Source: Neobacillus soli NBRC 102451
Lineage (GTDB): Bacteria > Bacillota > Bacilli > Bacillales > Cytobacillaceae
Reading direction: 5' to 3'
DNA: 64,000 nt
NCBI RefSeq assembly: GCF_001591665.1
Contig: NZ_BCVI01000006.1
Location: 124,001 to 188,000 of the forward strand
The notes beneath the pieces were generated by a model. It did not search any database and was not told where the DNA came from. It saw only the letters and a list, made by a program, of their open reading frames with translations. Numbering within the stretch: position 1 is the first letter of the stretch; the number at the start of each line of letters is the position of its first letter. Made by a program: the position numbers and the translations under genes. Of the stretch, positions 8,518 through 16,520 are shown one piece after another.

Positions 8518-8553
8518 AAGGCAGTTGCTATTTAATTAGCACGCCTTTTTTTG
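8518..8553 (+). terminator. Terminator after the amidohydrolase gene
   Basis: AAGGC...GTTGCTA (8518-8530) and TAGCAC-GCCTT (8537-8547) form an imperfect hairpin followed by a run of T (8545-8552). The 355 bp from 8461 to 8815 otherwise hold an AT-rich leader and the promoter of the second oxygenase operon. Confidence 0.6.
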
Positions 8554-8699
8554 TTTATTATTCTACTAAAACTATCTATAGTTTCCTCAATAATTGGTCT
8601 ATTATTAAGGGATATTGATGTGCAAGATTAAGGACGAAATATGATATAGTAAATAAAAAATATTGAATTTATAAAATAATGAATTTTTAGAAAATTTAA

Positions 8700-8761
8700 T
8701 TGACATAAACACTGCGGAAGTGTTATTTTTAATTAAAAGAATAGTTAAAGAAATAATCCGT
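8700..8761 (+). promoter_or_regulatory. Promoter of the second oxygenase-transporter operon with two operator candidates
   Basis: TTGACA (8700-8705), an 18-bp spacer and TATTTT (8724-8729) form a plausible sigma-A promoter. Inside the spacer is the inverted repeat AACACT-GCGGA-AGTGTT (8708-8724), a classic repressor position. TAATCCGT (8754-8761) begins 25 nt after the -10, matching the element after the promoters at 4356 and 14952. Confidence 0.6.
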
Positions 8762-8815
8762 AAATAAAAAGTTAGAAAGGGCTCCAATCAGGGGAATTAT
8801 TAGGGGGGGATGAAT

Positions 8816-10282
8816 ATGGCATTAAAAACAGGTGAACAGTACCGTAAGTCACTAAATGATGGCAGGGAGGTCTATATTGACGGGGAAAAGGTAAAGAATA
8901 TTGCTGAACACCCATCCTTTAAGCCAATCGTGGATGTGAAAGCTAGAATGTATGATATGGCACATGAAAAGGAATATAAGGAAACCTTAACTGTAATGCT
9001 GCCAGATAGCGAAATTGTTTCCCGAGCTTACAAAATGCCTGAAACAAAAGCCGACTTAACTGCTATTCGGAAACATGTGGAAACGGTTCTTGATGATCTG
9101 GGTGGCGTTGTTTATCGGGTTGGGGATGAAACAATTGGAGAAATGTGGTCCCTCTATGACGCCCAAGATAAATTGAATGAAATTGATCCAACTTATGCAA
9201 AAAATATTCAGTACCATATTGACAGAGTTGCTAGGGAAGACTTGTTCCATGTCTCAGCGAACACCGACCCAAAAGGCGACAGAAGCAAATTATTCAGCGG
9301 AAAAGACGGTGGAACATTGCTTCATGTAGTTGAGGAAAATGACCAAGGCATTGTGGTAAAGGGTGCGAAATTCGAAACAGCCGCAGCCTATGCTCACCAG
9401 GCATTTGTTAAACCAACGATTTTAGATTGGAATGCCGGGTCAGAAAAGATGGCTCCTTTCGCCTGCGGATTTATTTGCGATATGAGTTCACCGGGGCTAA
9501 AACATATATGCCGGACATCCCTCGGTACCGACCGAAATCCAAAAGATTATCCAATTGCAACGAAGTTTGAAGAAATTGATACCTTACTTATTTTTGATCA
9601 CGTTTTAATTCCATGGGAAAATGTCCTATTCCATCGCTCCTTAGAATCAGCTGCCTACATCCGTTCCACTCTTCATCGTTATTCTGCCTTTAACTACACC
9701 CTTAGAATGTTGCGAAGAGCCGATTATTTAATCGGAGCTGCATTATTGAATGTCGAACAAACCGGTTTAACCCATCTTCAAGCAGTTAAAGAGAAAATTT
9801 CGCAGCTCATCAATTATCGCGAGGGAATCAATGCGCATTTAACCGCTGCTGTTGCCGAAGCGGAAAGAAGCCCAGGCGGCTTGATGATGCCAAATCAATC
9901 GCTTCTTTATACCGGCCGTGTATTTGCATTAGCTAATTTCCCGGCGATGGCCCATTTAACTAGAGAGTTAGTCGGCGGCCAATTAGCGGTAACTCCAGAT
10001 TCTACTACGATGGCAGATCCGGAAATCAAGCAATATTTTGATCAATATTACTCGGTTGGCGAGTGGACGCCTGAAGAACGAGGCAGATTACTATATTTTG
10101 CAAGAGATTTGTTGAATTCCTCTTACGCTGGCCATCGGGCGACGTTTGAATTATTTGCCCAAAGTCCGCCATTTGCGCAACAGATGGCCGTGTTTAACAA
10201 TTTCGATATGGAGCCGCAGCGGGAATTGGTGCGACAGGCAGCTGGGATTAAAAAGAAAACTACCAAAACTTCTATTAACTGA
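8816..10282 (+). CDS. FADH2-dependent monooxygenase, HpaB family (copy 2)
   Basis: A 488-residue paralogue of the oxygenase at 5002. The two proteins differ mainly near residues 50-75 (copy 2 has EKEYKETLTVMLPDSEIV) and at the C-terminal tail (KKKTTKTSIN). The DNA is identical over 290 bp (5770-6059 against 9584-9873). I start at ATG 8816: AGGGGGGG (8802-8809) abuts an upstream in-frame ATG at 8810 with no spacing but lies 6 nt before 8816, and 8816 gives MALKTG, matching copy 1. The reductase is not repeated here, so copy 2 probably shares the one at 4443. It is cotranscribed with the importer that follows after 76 bp without a terminator. Confidence 0.9.
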   Translation: MALKTGEQYRKSLNDGREVYIDGEKVKNIAEHPSFKPIVDVKARMYDMAHEKEYKETLTVMLPDSEIVSRAYKMPETKADLTAIRKHVETVLDDLGGVVYRVGDETIGEMWSLYDAQDKLNEIDPTYAKNIQYHIDRVAREDLFHVSANTDPKGDRSKLFSGKDGGTLLHVVEENDQGIVVKGAKFETAAAYAHQAFVKPTILDWNAGSEKMAPFACGFICDMSSPGLKHICRTSLGTDRNPKDYPIATKFEEIDTLLIFDHVLIPWENVLFHRSLESAAYIRSTLHRYSAFNYTLRMLRRADYLIGAALLNVEQTGLTHLQAVKEKISQLINYREGINAHLTAAVAEAERSPGGLMMPNQSLLYTGRVFALANFPAMAHLTRELVGGQLAVTPDSTTMADPEIKQYFDQYYSVGEWTPEERGRLLYFARDLLNSSYAGHRATFELFAQSPPFAQQMAVFNNFDMEPQRELVRQAAGIKKKTTKTSIN

Positions 10283-10358
10283 TTATATTTTGGTGCAAAT
10301 AGGAGATTTGAAGTTATAGAGATTTCCAAAATTGCAAATAGAAAGAGGAGGACTTAAA

Positions 10359-11528
10359 TTGGCAAATTCCACAAAATTAATCGGGAAGAAAATGGTTATG
10401 TTTATGGTTCTCGCAATATTGTTAGTTGGGTGTTCGGCAACGAATACTTCATCGGGAAATGGAAGTTCCGCTTCCGAGGGTGGCGACACCATTAAGGTAG
10501 GCTTACAAGCACCGATGACTGGTGATAACGCCCAGTATGGACAAGATATGAAAAATGGTGTGGAACTAGCTTTTAAGAAGATTAATAGTGATGGCGGAAT
10601 AAATGGGAAAAAGCTTAAGTTGATTGTTGGGGATGATAAAGCAACCCCTTCAGAAGCGGTTGCGGTAGTAAATAAAATGATTATGAATAATGGGGTAAAG
10701 GCCATTATTGGAGGATATAATTCATCACCAACATTGGCAGCACAGGAGGTTTCTGGACCAGCAAAAGTACTTCATTTAAATATGGGTGCAAGTCCTGAAC
10801 TATCAAAACAGAATAACAAATACCTGTTTCGGGTCATCCTAACTGGTTCTGTCTATGTTCCTGCCGTAATGAGATATATGTCTGAAGAGAAAAAGGTAAA
10901 GAAAATTGCCGCTCTATTTGAAAATACTGATTATGGTATCACCATGTATGATGCTGCTAAGGAATCCACAAAAGAGCTAGGTGTAGAATTTATTACTGCA
11001 GAAAAATATAACCCTGGTGATAAAAACTTTTCTGCGCAATTATCAAAAATTAAAACACTGAATGCGGATGCAGTAATGGTTGTCGGTCTATACAATGAAG
11101 TTGCCTTAATTGAGCAGCAAGCAAGACAAGCAGGTTTAAATGTACAGTTCTTCTCGCCCGATGATTCGATGTATTCAAAACAGCTTATCACTTTAGGTGG
11201 AGATGCCGTTGAGAATCATATATTTGCATCGATGATTGATTTAAATGCAGACACAGAAGAGATGAATGAATTTAAAAAATTAGCTAAAGAAAATAATATT
11301 CCAGCCCAAGCCAATACTGCCATTGCCTATGATGCGGCCATGGCTCTAGCTAAGGCATTGACAGAAGGCGGGGGCGAAGCCGAAAAGGCTCGCGATGCTC
11401 TAGCGAATATCCAATATAACGGAATTACAGGACCTATTAAGTTCGATAAAAACGGTGATCGTTCCAATACACCGATGATAATGCAGGTGCAAAAGGGTGA
11501 CTTCGTGGTAATTAAAGAATCGGAATAG
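10359..11528 (+). CDS. ABC-importer substrate-binding lipoprotein (LivJ type)
   Basis: A 389-residue extracellular solute receptor of the branched-chain amino-acid (periplasmic-binding type I) family. The N-terminus is a lipoprotein signal: basic residues, a hydrophobic stretch (MVMFMVLAILLVG) and a lipobox cysteine in LLVGC. The mature part has family features such as IKVGLQAPMTGDNAQYG and KLIVGDDKATPSEAV. I choose TTG 10359, with AGAGGAGG 6 nt upstream; an in-frame TTG at 10332 would put the ribosome site inside the gene. This receptor fold also binds urea, amides and aromatic acids, so the substrate may be that of the adjacent oxygenase rather than an amino acid. Confidence 0.88.
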   Translation: MANSTKLIGKKMVMFMVLAILLVGCSATNTSSGNGSSASEGGDTIKVGLQAPMTGDNAQYGQDMKNGVELAFKKINSDGGINGKKLKLIVGDDKATPSEAVAVVNKMIMNNGVKAIIGGYNSSPTLAAQEVSGPAKVLHLNMGASPELSKQNNKYLFRVILTGSVYVPAVMRYMSEEKKVKKIAALFENTDYGITMYDAAKESTKELGVEFITAEKYNPGDKNFSAQLSKIKTLNADAVMVVGLYNEVALIEQQARQAGLNVQFFSPDDSMYSKQLITLGGDAVENHIFASMIDLNADTEEMNEFKKLAKENNIPAQANTAIAYDAAMALAKALTEGGGEAEKARDALANIQYNGITGPIKFDKNGDRSNTPMIMQVQKGDFVVIKESE

Positions 11529-11539
11529 GGTGATTATTT

Positions 11540-12406
11540 GTGTTTGTTGATCAGTTAATAAATGGAATTGTCCTAGGCAGCATTTACGCGTTAATGGCGA
11601 TTGGTTACACAATGGTATGGAATGTGCTCCGTTTTATCAACTTTGCACATGGTGAAGTATATATGGGAGGGGCATTCGTGTCCCTTTATCTTCTATTATT
11701 AGATACACCAATCTGGTTAGCCTACATTGGTGGTGTATGTGCCGGGGCTTTGCTTGGTTATTTAATGGAGAAAATGGTGTACATGAGGATGCGGAGTGCA
11801 CCGAAATTAAATTTACTTATTGCAGCTATTGGGATTTCTATTGTACTCCAAAATTTAGCTCAATATATTTGGGGAGCAACACCCGAGAGATTAACATCGC
11901 CATTTCTCTCTAAAAATATAGCAATTGGAGATATGATGATTAATCAGCATTATATATTTATCATTATTCTTACCATTGTTGTCATGATTGCATTAGAGTT
12001 ATTTATTAATCGAACACTTATGGGGAAGGCAGTTCAAGCGGCCTCACAAAATATTAATGCAACGCAACTAATGGGAATTAATGCTAATAAGATTATTTCT
12101 ATCACCTTTGCCATTGGTTCTGCTGTCGGTGCCCTTGCAGGTATATTGGTAGGACCAGTATTTCTAGTTTATCCAACCATGGGCGTATTCGCTGGACTTA
12201 AGGGATTTACGGCATCCGTTATGGGGGGGATGGGAAATATTCCTGGTGCAATGATTGCAGGGTTATTACTTGGAATTATCGAAAGCTTCGCAGCTGGCTT
12301 TATTTCCTCCGGTTATCGTGATGCGGTAGCGATGGTGATCTTGTTATTTATTTTATTAGTACGTCCTCAAGGAATATTCGGAAAAGTTATCCAACAAAAA
12401 GTATAA
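11540..12406 (+). CDS. Branched-chain amino-acid type ABC permease (LivH)
   Basis: A 288-residue integral membrane permease with about eight hydrophobic segments, of the LivH family. It carries the usual early motif GSIYALMAIGYTMVWNVLRFINFAHGE and the later ASVMGGMGNIPGAMIAGLLLGI loop region (each shown here in part). It begins at GTG 11540, 11 bp after the receptor gene, and forms the translocation pore with the LivM protein encoded next. Substrate specificity is set by the receptor and is unknown. Confidence 0.88.
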   Translation: MFVDQLINGIVLGSIYALMAIGYTMVWNVLRFINFAHGEVYMGGAFVSLYLLLLDTPIWLAYIGGVCAGALLGYLMEKMVYMRMRSAPKLNLLIAAIGISIVLQNLAQYIWGATPERLTSPFLSKNIAIGDMMINQHYIFIIILTIVVMIALELFINRTLMGKAVQAASQNINATQLMGINANKIISITFAIGSAVGALAGILVGPVFLVYPTMGVFAGLKGFTASVMGGMGNIPGAMIAGLLLGIIESFAAGFISSGYRDAVAMVILLFILLVRPQGIFGKVIQQKV

Positions 12407-12421
12407 AGGAGGGGAGAAGAT

Positions 12422-13447
12422 ATGGGACAATTCAAACATCGAGGATTCCTGAAGATCGGTCTTATTTTAGCAGTGGCTGCCTTATTTTTCCTACCTCTTG
12501 GAATATCGAATCCTTACGTTATGTATATTATTAATCTTATATTAATATATGTTCTTCTTTCTCTAGGACTGGACTTAATCGTTGGTTATACGGGGCAGGT
12601 TTCAATTGGTCATGGGGCATTCTTTGGAATTGGTGCGTATGTAGCCGCAATACTAGGTAAAAATCTAGGTTTCTCATTATGGATAAATCTCCCTTTATCC
12701 ATCGCGGTTACTGCCTTAATCGGTTTTGCTATTGGATTTATTGGATTGAAATTAATTGAAGAATATCTAGTTATGGCGACTCTGGCTTTTGGAACAATCA
12801 TCTGGCTTGTTTTTCTAAACTGGACGGATTTAACAGGTGGACCAATGGGAATATCGGGAATTCCCGCTCCGCCTACAATTAAATTGGGTTCCTTTGAATT
12901 TCCGTTTATTCAATATCATGACTATTATCCTCTATTATTAATTTTTGTGCTGCTTGGTATTCTAATCACACGGTTAATCATCCATTCCGGATTTGGGCGT
13001 GCCTGCACCGCTATCCGTGAGGATGAACTTGCTGCCCAAGCAATGGGCATTCCAGTGTTTAAAACAAAAGTCATGATGTTTACCATTTCGGCAGCCTTCT
13101 GCGGTGCTGCGGGTGCCTTATATGCCCATTTTCTTCATGTTGTCAGCCCGGAAACATTTGCTTTTGGAATGTCCGTAACCATATTAACAATGGTCATGAT
13201 TGGCGGACAAGGCTCGATTGCAGGGTCGATCATCGGAGCGTCAATTCTTACTGTTTCTTCAGAGGTATTAAGGGAAACACCGGAATTAAGGATGTTGATT
13301 TATGGATTATTGATTGTTATCATGATCATGTTTTTCCCAAAGGGAATCATGGGTTTATTCAAAATTTCGAAGAAACGTCTACTTCAAAGAAATATACAAG
13401 CTAAGAAAGCTGCGGTGGAGAAAGAGGGGTTGAGTTATGAACAGTGA
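12422..13447 (+). CDS. Branched-chain amino-acid type ABC permease (LivM)
   Basis: A 341-residue membrane permease of the LivM family, partner of LivH. The family motif GYTGQVSIGHGAFFGIGAY appears near residue 55, and TAIREDELAAQAMGI marks the cytoplasmic loop that contacts the ATPases. AAGGAGGGG precedes ATG 12422. Its last codons overlap the next ATPase gene by 11 bp, which points to translational coupling. Confidence 0.88.
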   Translation: MGQFKHRGFLKIGLILAVAALFFLPLGISNPYVMYIINLILIYVLLSLGLDLIVGYTGQVSIGHGAFFGIGAYVAAILGKNLGFSLWINLPLSIAVTALIGFAIGFIGLKLIEEYLVMATLAFGTIIWLVFLNWTDLTGGPMGISGIPAPPTIKLGSFEFPFIQYHDYYPLLLIFVLLGILITRLIIHSGFGRACTAIREDELAAQAMGIPVFKTKVMMFTISAAFCGAAGALYAHFLHVVSPETFAFGMSVTILTMVMIGGQGSIAGSIIGASILTVSSEVLRETPELRMLIYGLLIVIMIMFFPKGIMGLFKISKKRLLQRNIQAKKAAVEKEGLSYEQ

Positions 13448-14231
13448 GCATGTGAATGATTCAGCTATTCTTACAGTTACTGATCTTTCCAGGACTTTTG
13501 GCGGGGTAAAGGCAGTCAATAATCTATCATTTTCTGTTTCAGAAAACAATATCCATGCAATCATTGGTCCAAATGGAGCAGGGAAAAGTACATTATTCAA
13601 CCTTATCACGGGCGTTATTACACCTAATCAAGGGAAAATCCAGTTAGTAAATCAAGATATTACCTCTTTAAGACCGGATAAAATTGCTGAGCAAGGGGTT
13701 TCACGAACCTTCCAAAATATTCGTTTATTTCCGGATATGACTGTATTTGAAACAGTCTTAATAGGAACGTATCTATTAACTGGCGGCAAGCTGCTGCCGG
13801 CCGTATTTCGAACAAAACACTTTCGGAACAAGGAACGTCAGGCAAAGGAACGAATTGAAGAAATTTTGAAATTTGTCGGGCTGTGGGGCATGCGCCATGA
13901 GTATGCGGCAAAATTATCATATGGAAATCAAAGACGGGTGGAAATTGCCAGGGCCTTGGCGACAAATCCACGGTTATTATTATTAGATGAGCCTACGGCG
14001 GGAATGAATCAGAAAGAAACAAAAGAGCTTATGCAGTTATTCTCAGAGGTTAATAAACAAGGTATTACTATTTTAATCATTGCCCACGATATGCATCTTG
14101 TAAATACGTTGTCCAACCAAATTACTGTTATCAATTTTGGGGAAAAGCTAGTGGAAGGACCCCCTGAAATAATTCAAAGTCATCCTGCCGTAATAGAAGC
14201 CTACATGGGGAGGGCTGAAGTAAATGCTTAA
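13437..14231 (+). CDS. ABC transporter ATPase (LivG)
   Basis: A 264-residue ATP-binding subunit. Walker A is GPNGAGKST (about residues 43-51), the ABC signature region is LSYGNQRRVEIARAL with a less canonical YGNQ typical of LivG, and Walker B is LLLLDEPTAGM followed by the switch histidine in IAHDM. It overlaps livM by 11 bp and livF by 8 bp. It forms an ATPase heterodimer with LivF that drives the importer. Confidence 0.88.
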   Translation: MNSEHVNDSAILTVTDLSRTFGGVKAVNNLSFSVSENNIHAIIGPNGAGKSTLFNLITGVITPNQGKIQLVNQDITSLRPDKIAEQGVSRTFQNIRLFPDMTVFETVLIGTYLLTGGKLLPAVFRTKHFRNKERQAKERIEEILKFVGLWGMRHEYAAKLSYGNQRRVEIARALATNPRLLLLDEPTAGMNQKETKELMQLFSEVNKQGITILIIAHDMHLVNTLSNQITVINFGEKLVEGPPEIIQSHPAVIEAYMGRAEVNA

Positions 14232-14922
14232 TGTCGAAAATGTAAGTACATATTATGGACAAATATGTGCGTTAGACAATGTCAGTATAAAGGTGGAAGA
14301 AAAAGAAGCAGTTTCGGTAATTGGTTCCAATGGAGCGGGTAAAAGTACCCTTTTGAAAACAATTATCGGAGAGCTCCGTCCTAAAAACGGTGATATTCAA
14401 CTTTCTGGCAGATCAATTATTAATGAAAAGACGTTTAAGCTTGTTAGCCGGGGAATGACACTTGTGCCAGAAGGACGACATGTATTTCCATTACTTTCTG
14501 TGTGGGACAATTTGCTTTTAGGCGGTTATACTATTCCATCGAGAGAGCGTCATCAAAGGGCTGAAGAGGTTACAGAGCCTTTTCCTATTCTTCGCGAGAG
14601 GAAAGACCAATTGGCGGGTCTTCTTTCGGGTGGGGAGCAGCAAATGCTTGCGATTGCTCGGGCAATGATGACGAGTCCGAGACTATTATTATTGGATGAA
14701 CCTTCTATGGGGTTATCACCTAAACTAGTTTATGAAGTATATGAAAAAATATCTGATTTACATCTTCAAGGAACCACTATACTTTTGGTTGATCAAAATG
14801 CAGAAATGGCCATTGATTTTTGCAGCCGCGGGTATGTTCTGATGGCTGGAAGTTTAGTAGGTCACGGATCGAAAAGTGAGTTGAAAGAAAGCGAGATTGT
14901 TCATCGATCATACCTTGGATAA
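14224..14922 (+). CDS. ABC transporter ATPase (LivF)
   Basis: A 232-residue ATP-binding subunit with Walker A GSNGAGKST, signature LSGGEQQMLAIARA and Walker B LLLLDEPSMGLSP, typical of LivF. It is the last gene of the five-gene importer. A weak GAAAAGGGCTTTTC hairpin (about 14932-14945) follows, and a new promoter starts the next gene. Confidence 0.88.
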   Translation: MLNVENVSTYYGQICALDNVSIKVEEKEAVSVIGSNGAGKSTLLKTIIGELRPKNGDIQLSGRSIINEKTFKLVSRGMTLVPEGRHVFPLLSVWDNLLLGGYTIPSRERHQRAEEVTEPFPILRERKDQLAGLLSGGEQQMLAIARAMMTSPRLLLLDEPSMGLSPKLVYEVYEKISDLHLQGTTILLVDQNAEMAIDFCSRGYVLMAGSLVGHGSKSELKESEIVHRSYLG

Positions 14923-14951
14923 TAAAACTTGGAAAAGGGCTTTTCGAATAC

Positions 14952-15012
14952 TTGACAATTTTCAGAATAAACTATATATTACCATTAAGGAATAAATAAG
15001 GACTAATTCCGT
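14952..15012 (+). promoter_or_regulatory. Promoter and downstream element of the RidA-DUF1028 unit
   Basis: TTGACA (14952-14957), 17 bp and TATATT (14975-14980) form a strong sigma-A promoter. GGAAT (14989-14993) and ATTCC (15006-15010) flank 12 nt as an inverted repeat. TAATTCCGT (15004-15012) begins 24 nt after the -10, as at the two oxygenase promoters. Confidence 0.75.
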
Positions 15013-15049
15013 AAGTGGGAATAATTTACTTATAGGAGGAATTATCAAT

Positions 15050-15502
15050 ATGTCAGTTCATGGTGAGGCAAAAAAAGTAGAAATTCAGAGATTCCGAAAG
15101 TTCAAAACAGATCAGTACTATCCTAAACATTTGGGGAAACCAGAGCACCACATTGTCAATGAATTTAGTATGGCAGTAAGAGCAGGAAATAGGATTTTTT
15201 TACGAGGGCAAACAGGTTTTGACTTAGATGGGAACTTTCACGGCGTTGGCGATGTCGTAGAGCAGGCGGAAATGGCATGCAGCTGTGTAAGGCAGTTAAT
15301 TGAAGAGGCAGGCGGCACTATAAATGATATTTGTAAAATTACTGTTTATTTGATGAATCGTGAAGATCGCAGCAAGGTATATCCGGTTATTGGTAAACAT
15401 TTTAAGGATGTTTATCCTTGTAGCACGGGATTATTAGTAAGCGGATTTGCAATGCCTGAAATGTTAATGGAAATTGATGTTGAGGCAGTTATAAGCGAAT
15501 AG
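15050..15502 (+). CDS. RidA/YjgF/UK114 family protein
   Basis: A 150-residue member of the Rid family, whose archetype hydrolyses reactive enamine/imine intermediates. Family features are IFLRGQTGFDLDGNFHG near residue 50, VEQAEMACSCVRQLIEEAGG and the late region EMLMEIDVEAVI. The canonical RidA catalytic arginine sits near residue 105 in E. coli; here the equivalent part reads KHFKDVYPCSTGLLVSGFA, so I cannot confirm it and a RutC-like or other Rid subgroup is possible. It has its own promoter with the block's shared element. A Rid protein beside oxygenases and an amidohydrolase fits breakdown of a nitrogen-containing ring. Confidence 0.82.
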   Translation: MSVHGEAKKVEIQRFRKFKTDQYYPKHLGKPEHHIVNEFSMAVRAGNRIFLRGQTGFDLDGNFHGVGDVVEQAEMACSCVRQLIEEAGGTINDICKITVYLMNREDRSKVYPVIGKHFKDVYPCSTGLLVSGFAMPEMLMEIDVEAVISE

Positions 15503-15582
15503 TGTAATTTTATCGAGTATTATTTCTATTTTCAAAGTGTAAATAGTAAAAAGTAGGAAATTTTATTCAAAGGGGGAGAAAA

Positions 15583-16257
15583 ATGACATTTTCGGTAGCA
15601 GGCCGTTGTTCTTCCACGGGTGCCTTGGGCGTCGTTGTTACGTCCAGCAGTCCATCCGTTGGGGCAAGGTGCCCATGGGTTAAAACAGGAACTGGTGCTA
15701 TTTTAACACAAAATGTTACAGATCCAAGATTAGCAACTATTGGTTTGTCTGTATTGGAAAACGGCTATGATGCCGAATCAACCATTCGCTCAATGAAGGA
15801 AGCTTCTCCTTTTTCAGAGTACCGGCAGCTGGCTGTTGTTGATTCTAAGGGAAACTCAGCTGCATTCACGGGGAGTAAGGCATTAGGTGTCCATGGAGAA
15901 TTTTGTGATCAAAATGTAGCAAGCATTGGAAATCTTCTTAGTGACCCTACTATTCCCAAAGCCATGGGTCAAGTGTTCTTACAAACTGAAGGGCTACCAT
16001 TGACAGAAAGATTAATTTTGTCAATAGAGAAAGGATTTCAGATGGGTGGCGAGTTGGACCAGGAACATTCAATCGGACTTCTAGTATTTACAGATGATCC
16101 CTTCGCATATGTGGATTTAAGAGTGGATTATAGTGAACACCCACTGGAGGATTTAAAAAAACTATGGGAAATATACGAACCGCAGGCAAACGCCTATAAG
16201 GTAAGGGCAGTCATCCCAGAATTGGCACCTTCATATGGGGTAAAAGGTGACGTGTAA
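15583..16257 (+). CDS. DUF1028 family protein (predicted Ntn-hydrolase fold)
   Basis: A 224-residue protein of the DUF1028 family. Recognisable parts are the start TFSVAGRCSSTGALGVVVTS, the GARCPWVKTGTGAILTQ region and DPFAYVDLRVDYSEHPL near the C-terminus. The family is described as having an Ntn-hydrolase-like fold; its activity is not established to my knowledge. It is often found near amino-acid or peptide catabolic genes. It follows ridA by 80 bp and is closed by a clear terminator, so the two form one unit and the last step visible in the block. Confidence 0.82.
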   Translation: MTFSVAGRCSSTGALGVVVTSSSPSVGARCPWVKTGTGAILTQNVTDPRLATIGLSVLENGYDAESTIRSMKEASPFSEYRQLAVVDSKGNSAAFTGSKALGVHGEFCDQNVASIGNLLSDPTIPKAMGQVFLQTEGLPLTERLILSIEKGFQMGGELDQEHSIGLLVFTDDPFAYVDLRVDYSEHPLEDLKKLWEIYEPQANAYKVRAVIPELAPSYGVKGDV

Positions 16258-16300
16258 AGGTTTTTAATAGTAACATATTATCTTAATGCGATAGTTTACC

Positions 16301-16336
16301 AAAAAAGCTTGAGGACAATGTCTCAAGCTTTTTTTT
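16301..16336 (+). terminator. Strong intrinsic terminator after the DUF1028 gene
   Basis: AAGCTTGAG (16305-16313) pairs exactly with CTCAAGCTT (16322-16330) and runs into eight T. It marks the right edge of the catabolic block. The next 180 bp contain a weak TTGAAA-18-TAAAGT promoter candidate (16427-16456) for the sugar kinase. Confidence 0.9.
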
Positions 16337-16520
16337 GTTCAATTTACTTCCAGGACCATAATTCCATTATGTAAACTAAATTTGCGCGCTAAATTTAACA
16401 AGAAATTTGCAAAGTGTAATTATTTATTGAAAGGCATCGTTTATTATTGGTAAAGTGAAATTAGAGATGGACGAAGAATTGAAATCCAAGGTATTTTTAA
16501 GTTTTTAAGGAGGAATATGC

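Noticed and set aside
5002..10282. Name hpaB and the 4-hydroxyphenylacetate pathway taken at face value
   Set aside because: No homoprotocatechuate ring-cleavage or downstream hpa genes are present, and the family has other substrates, so only the family is asserted.
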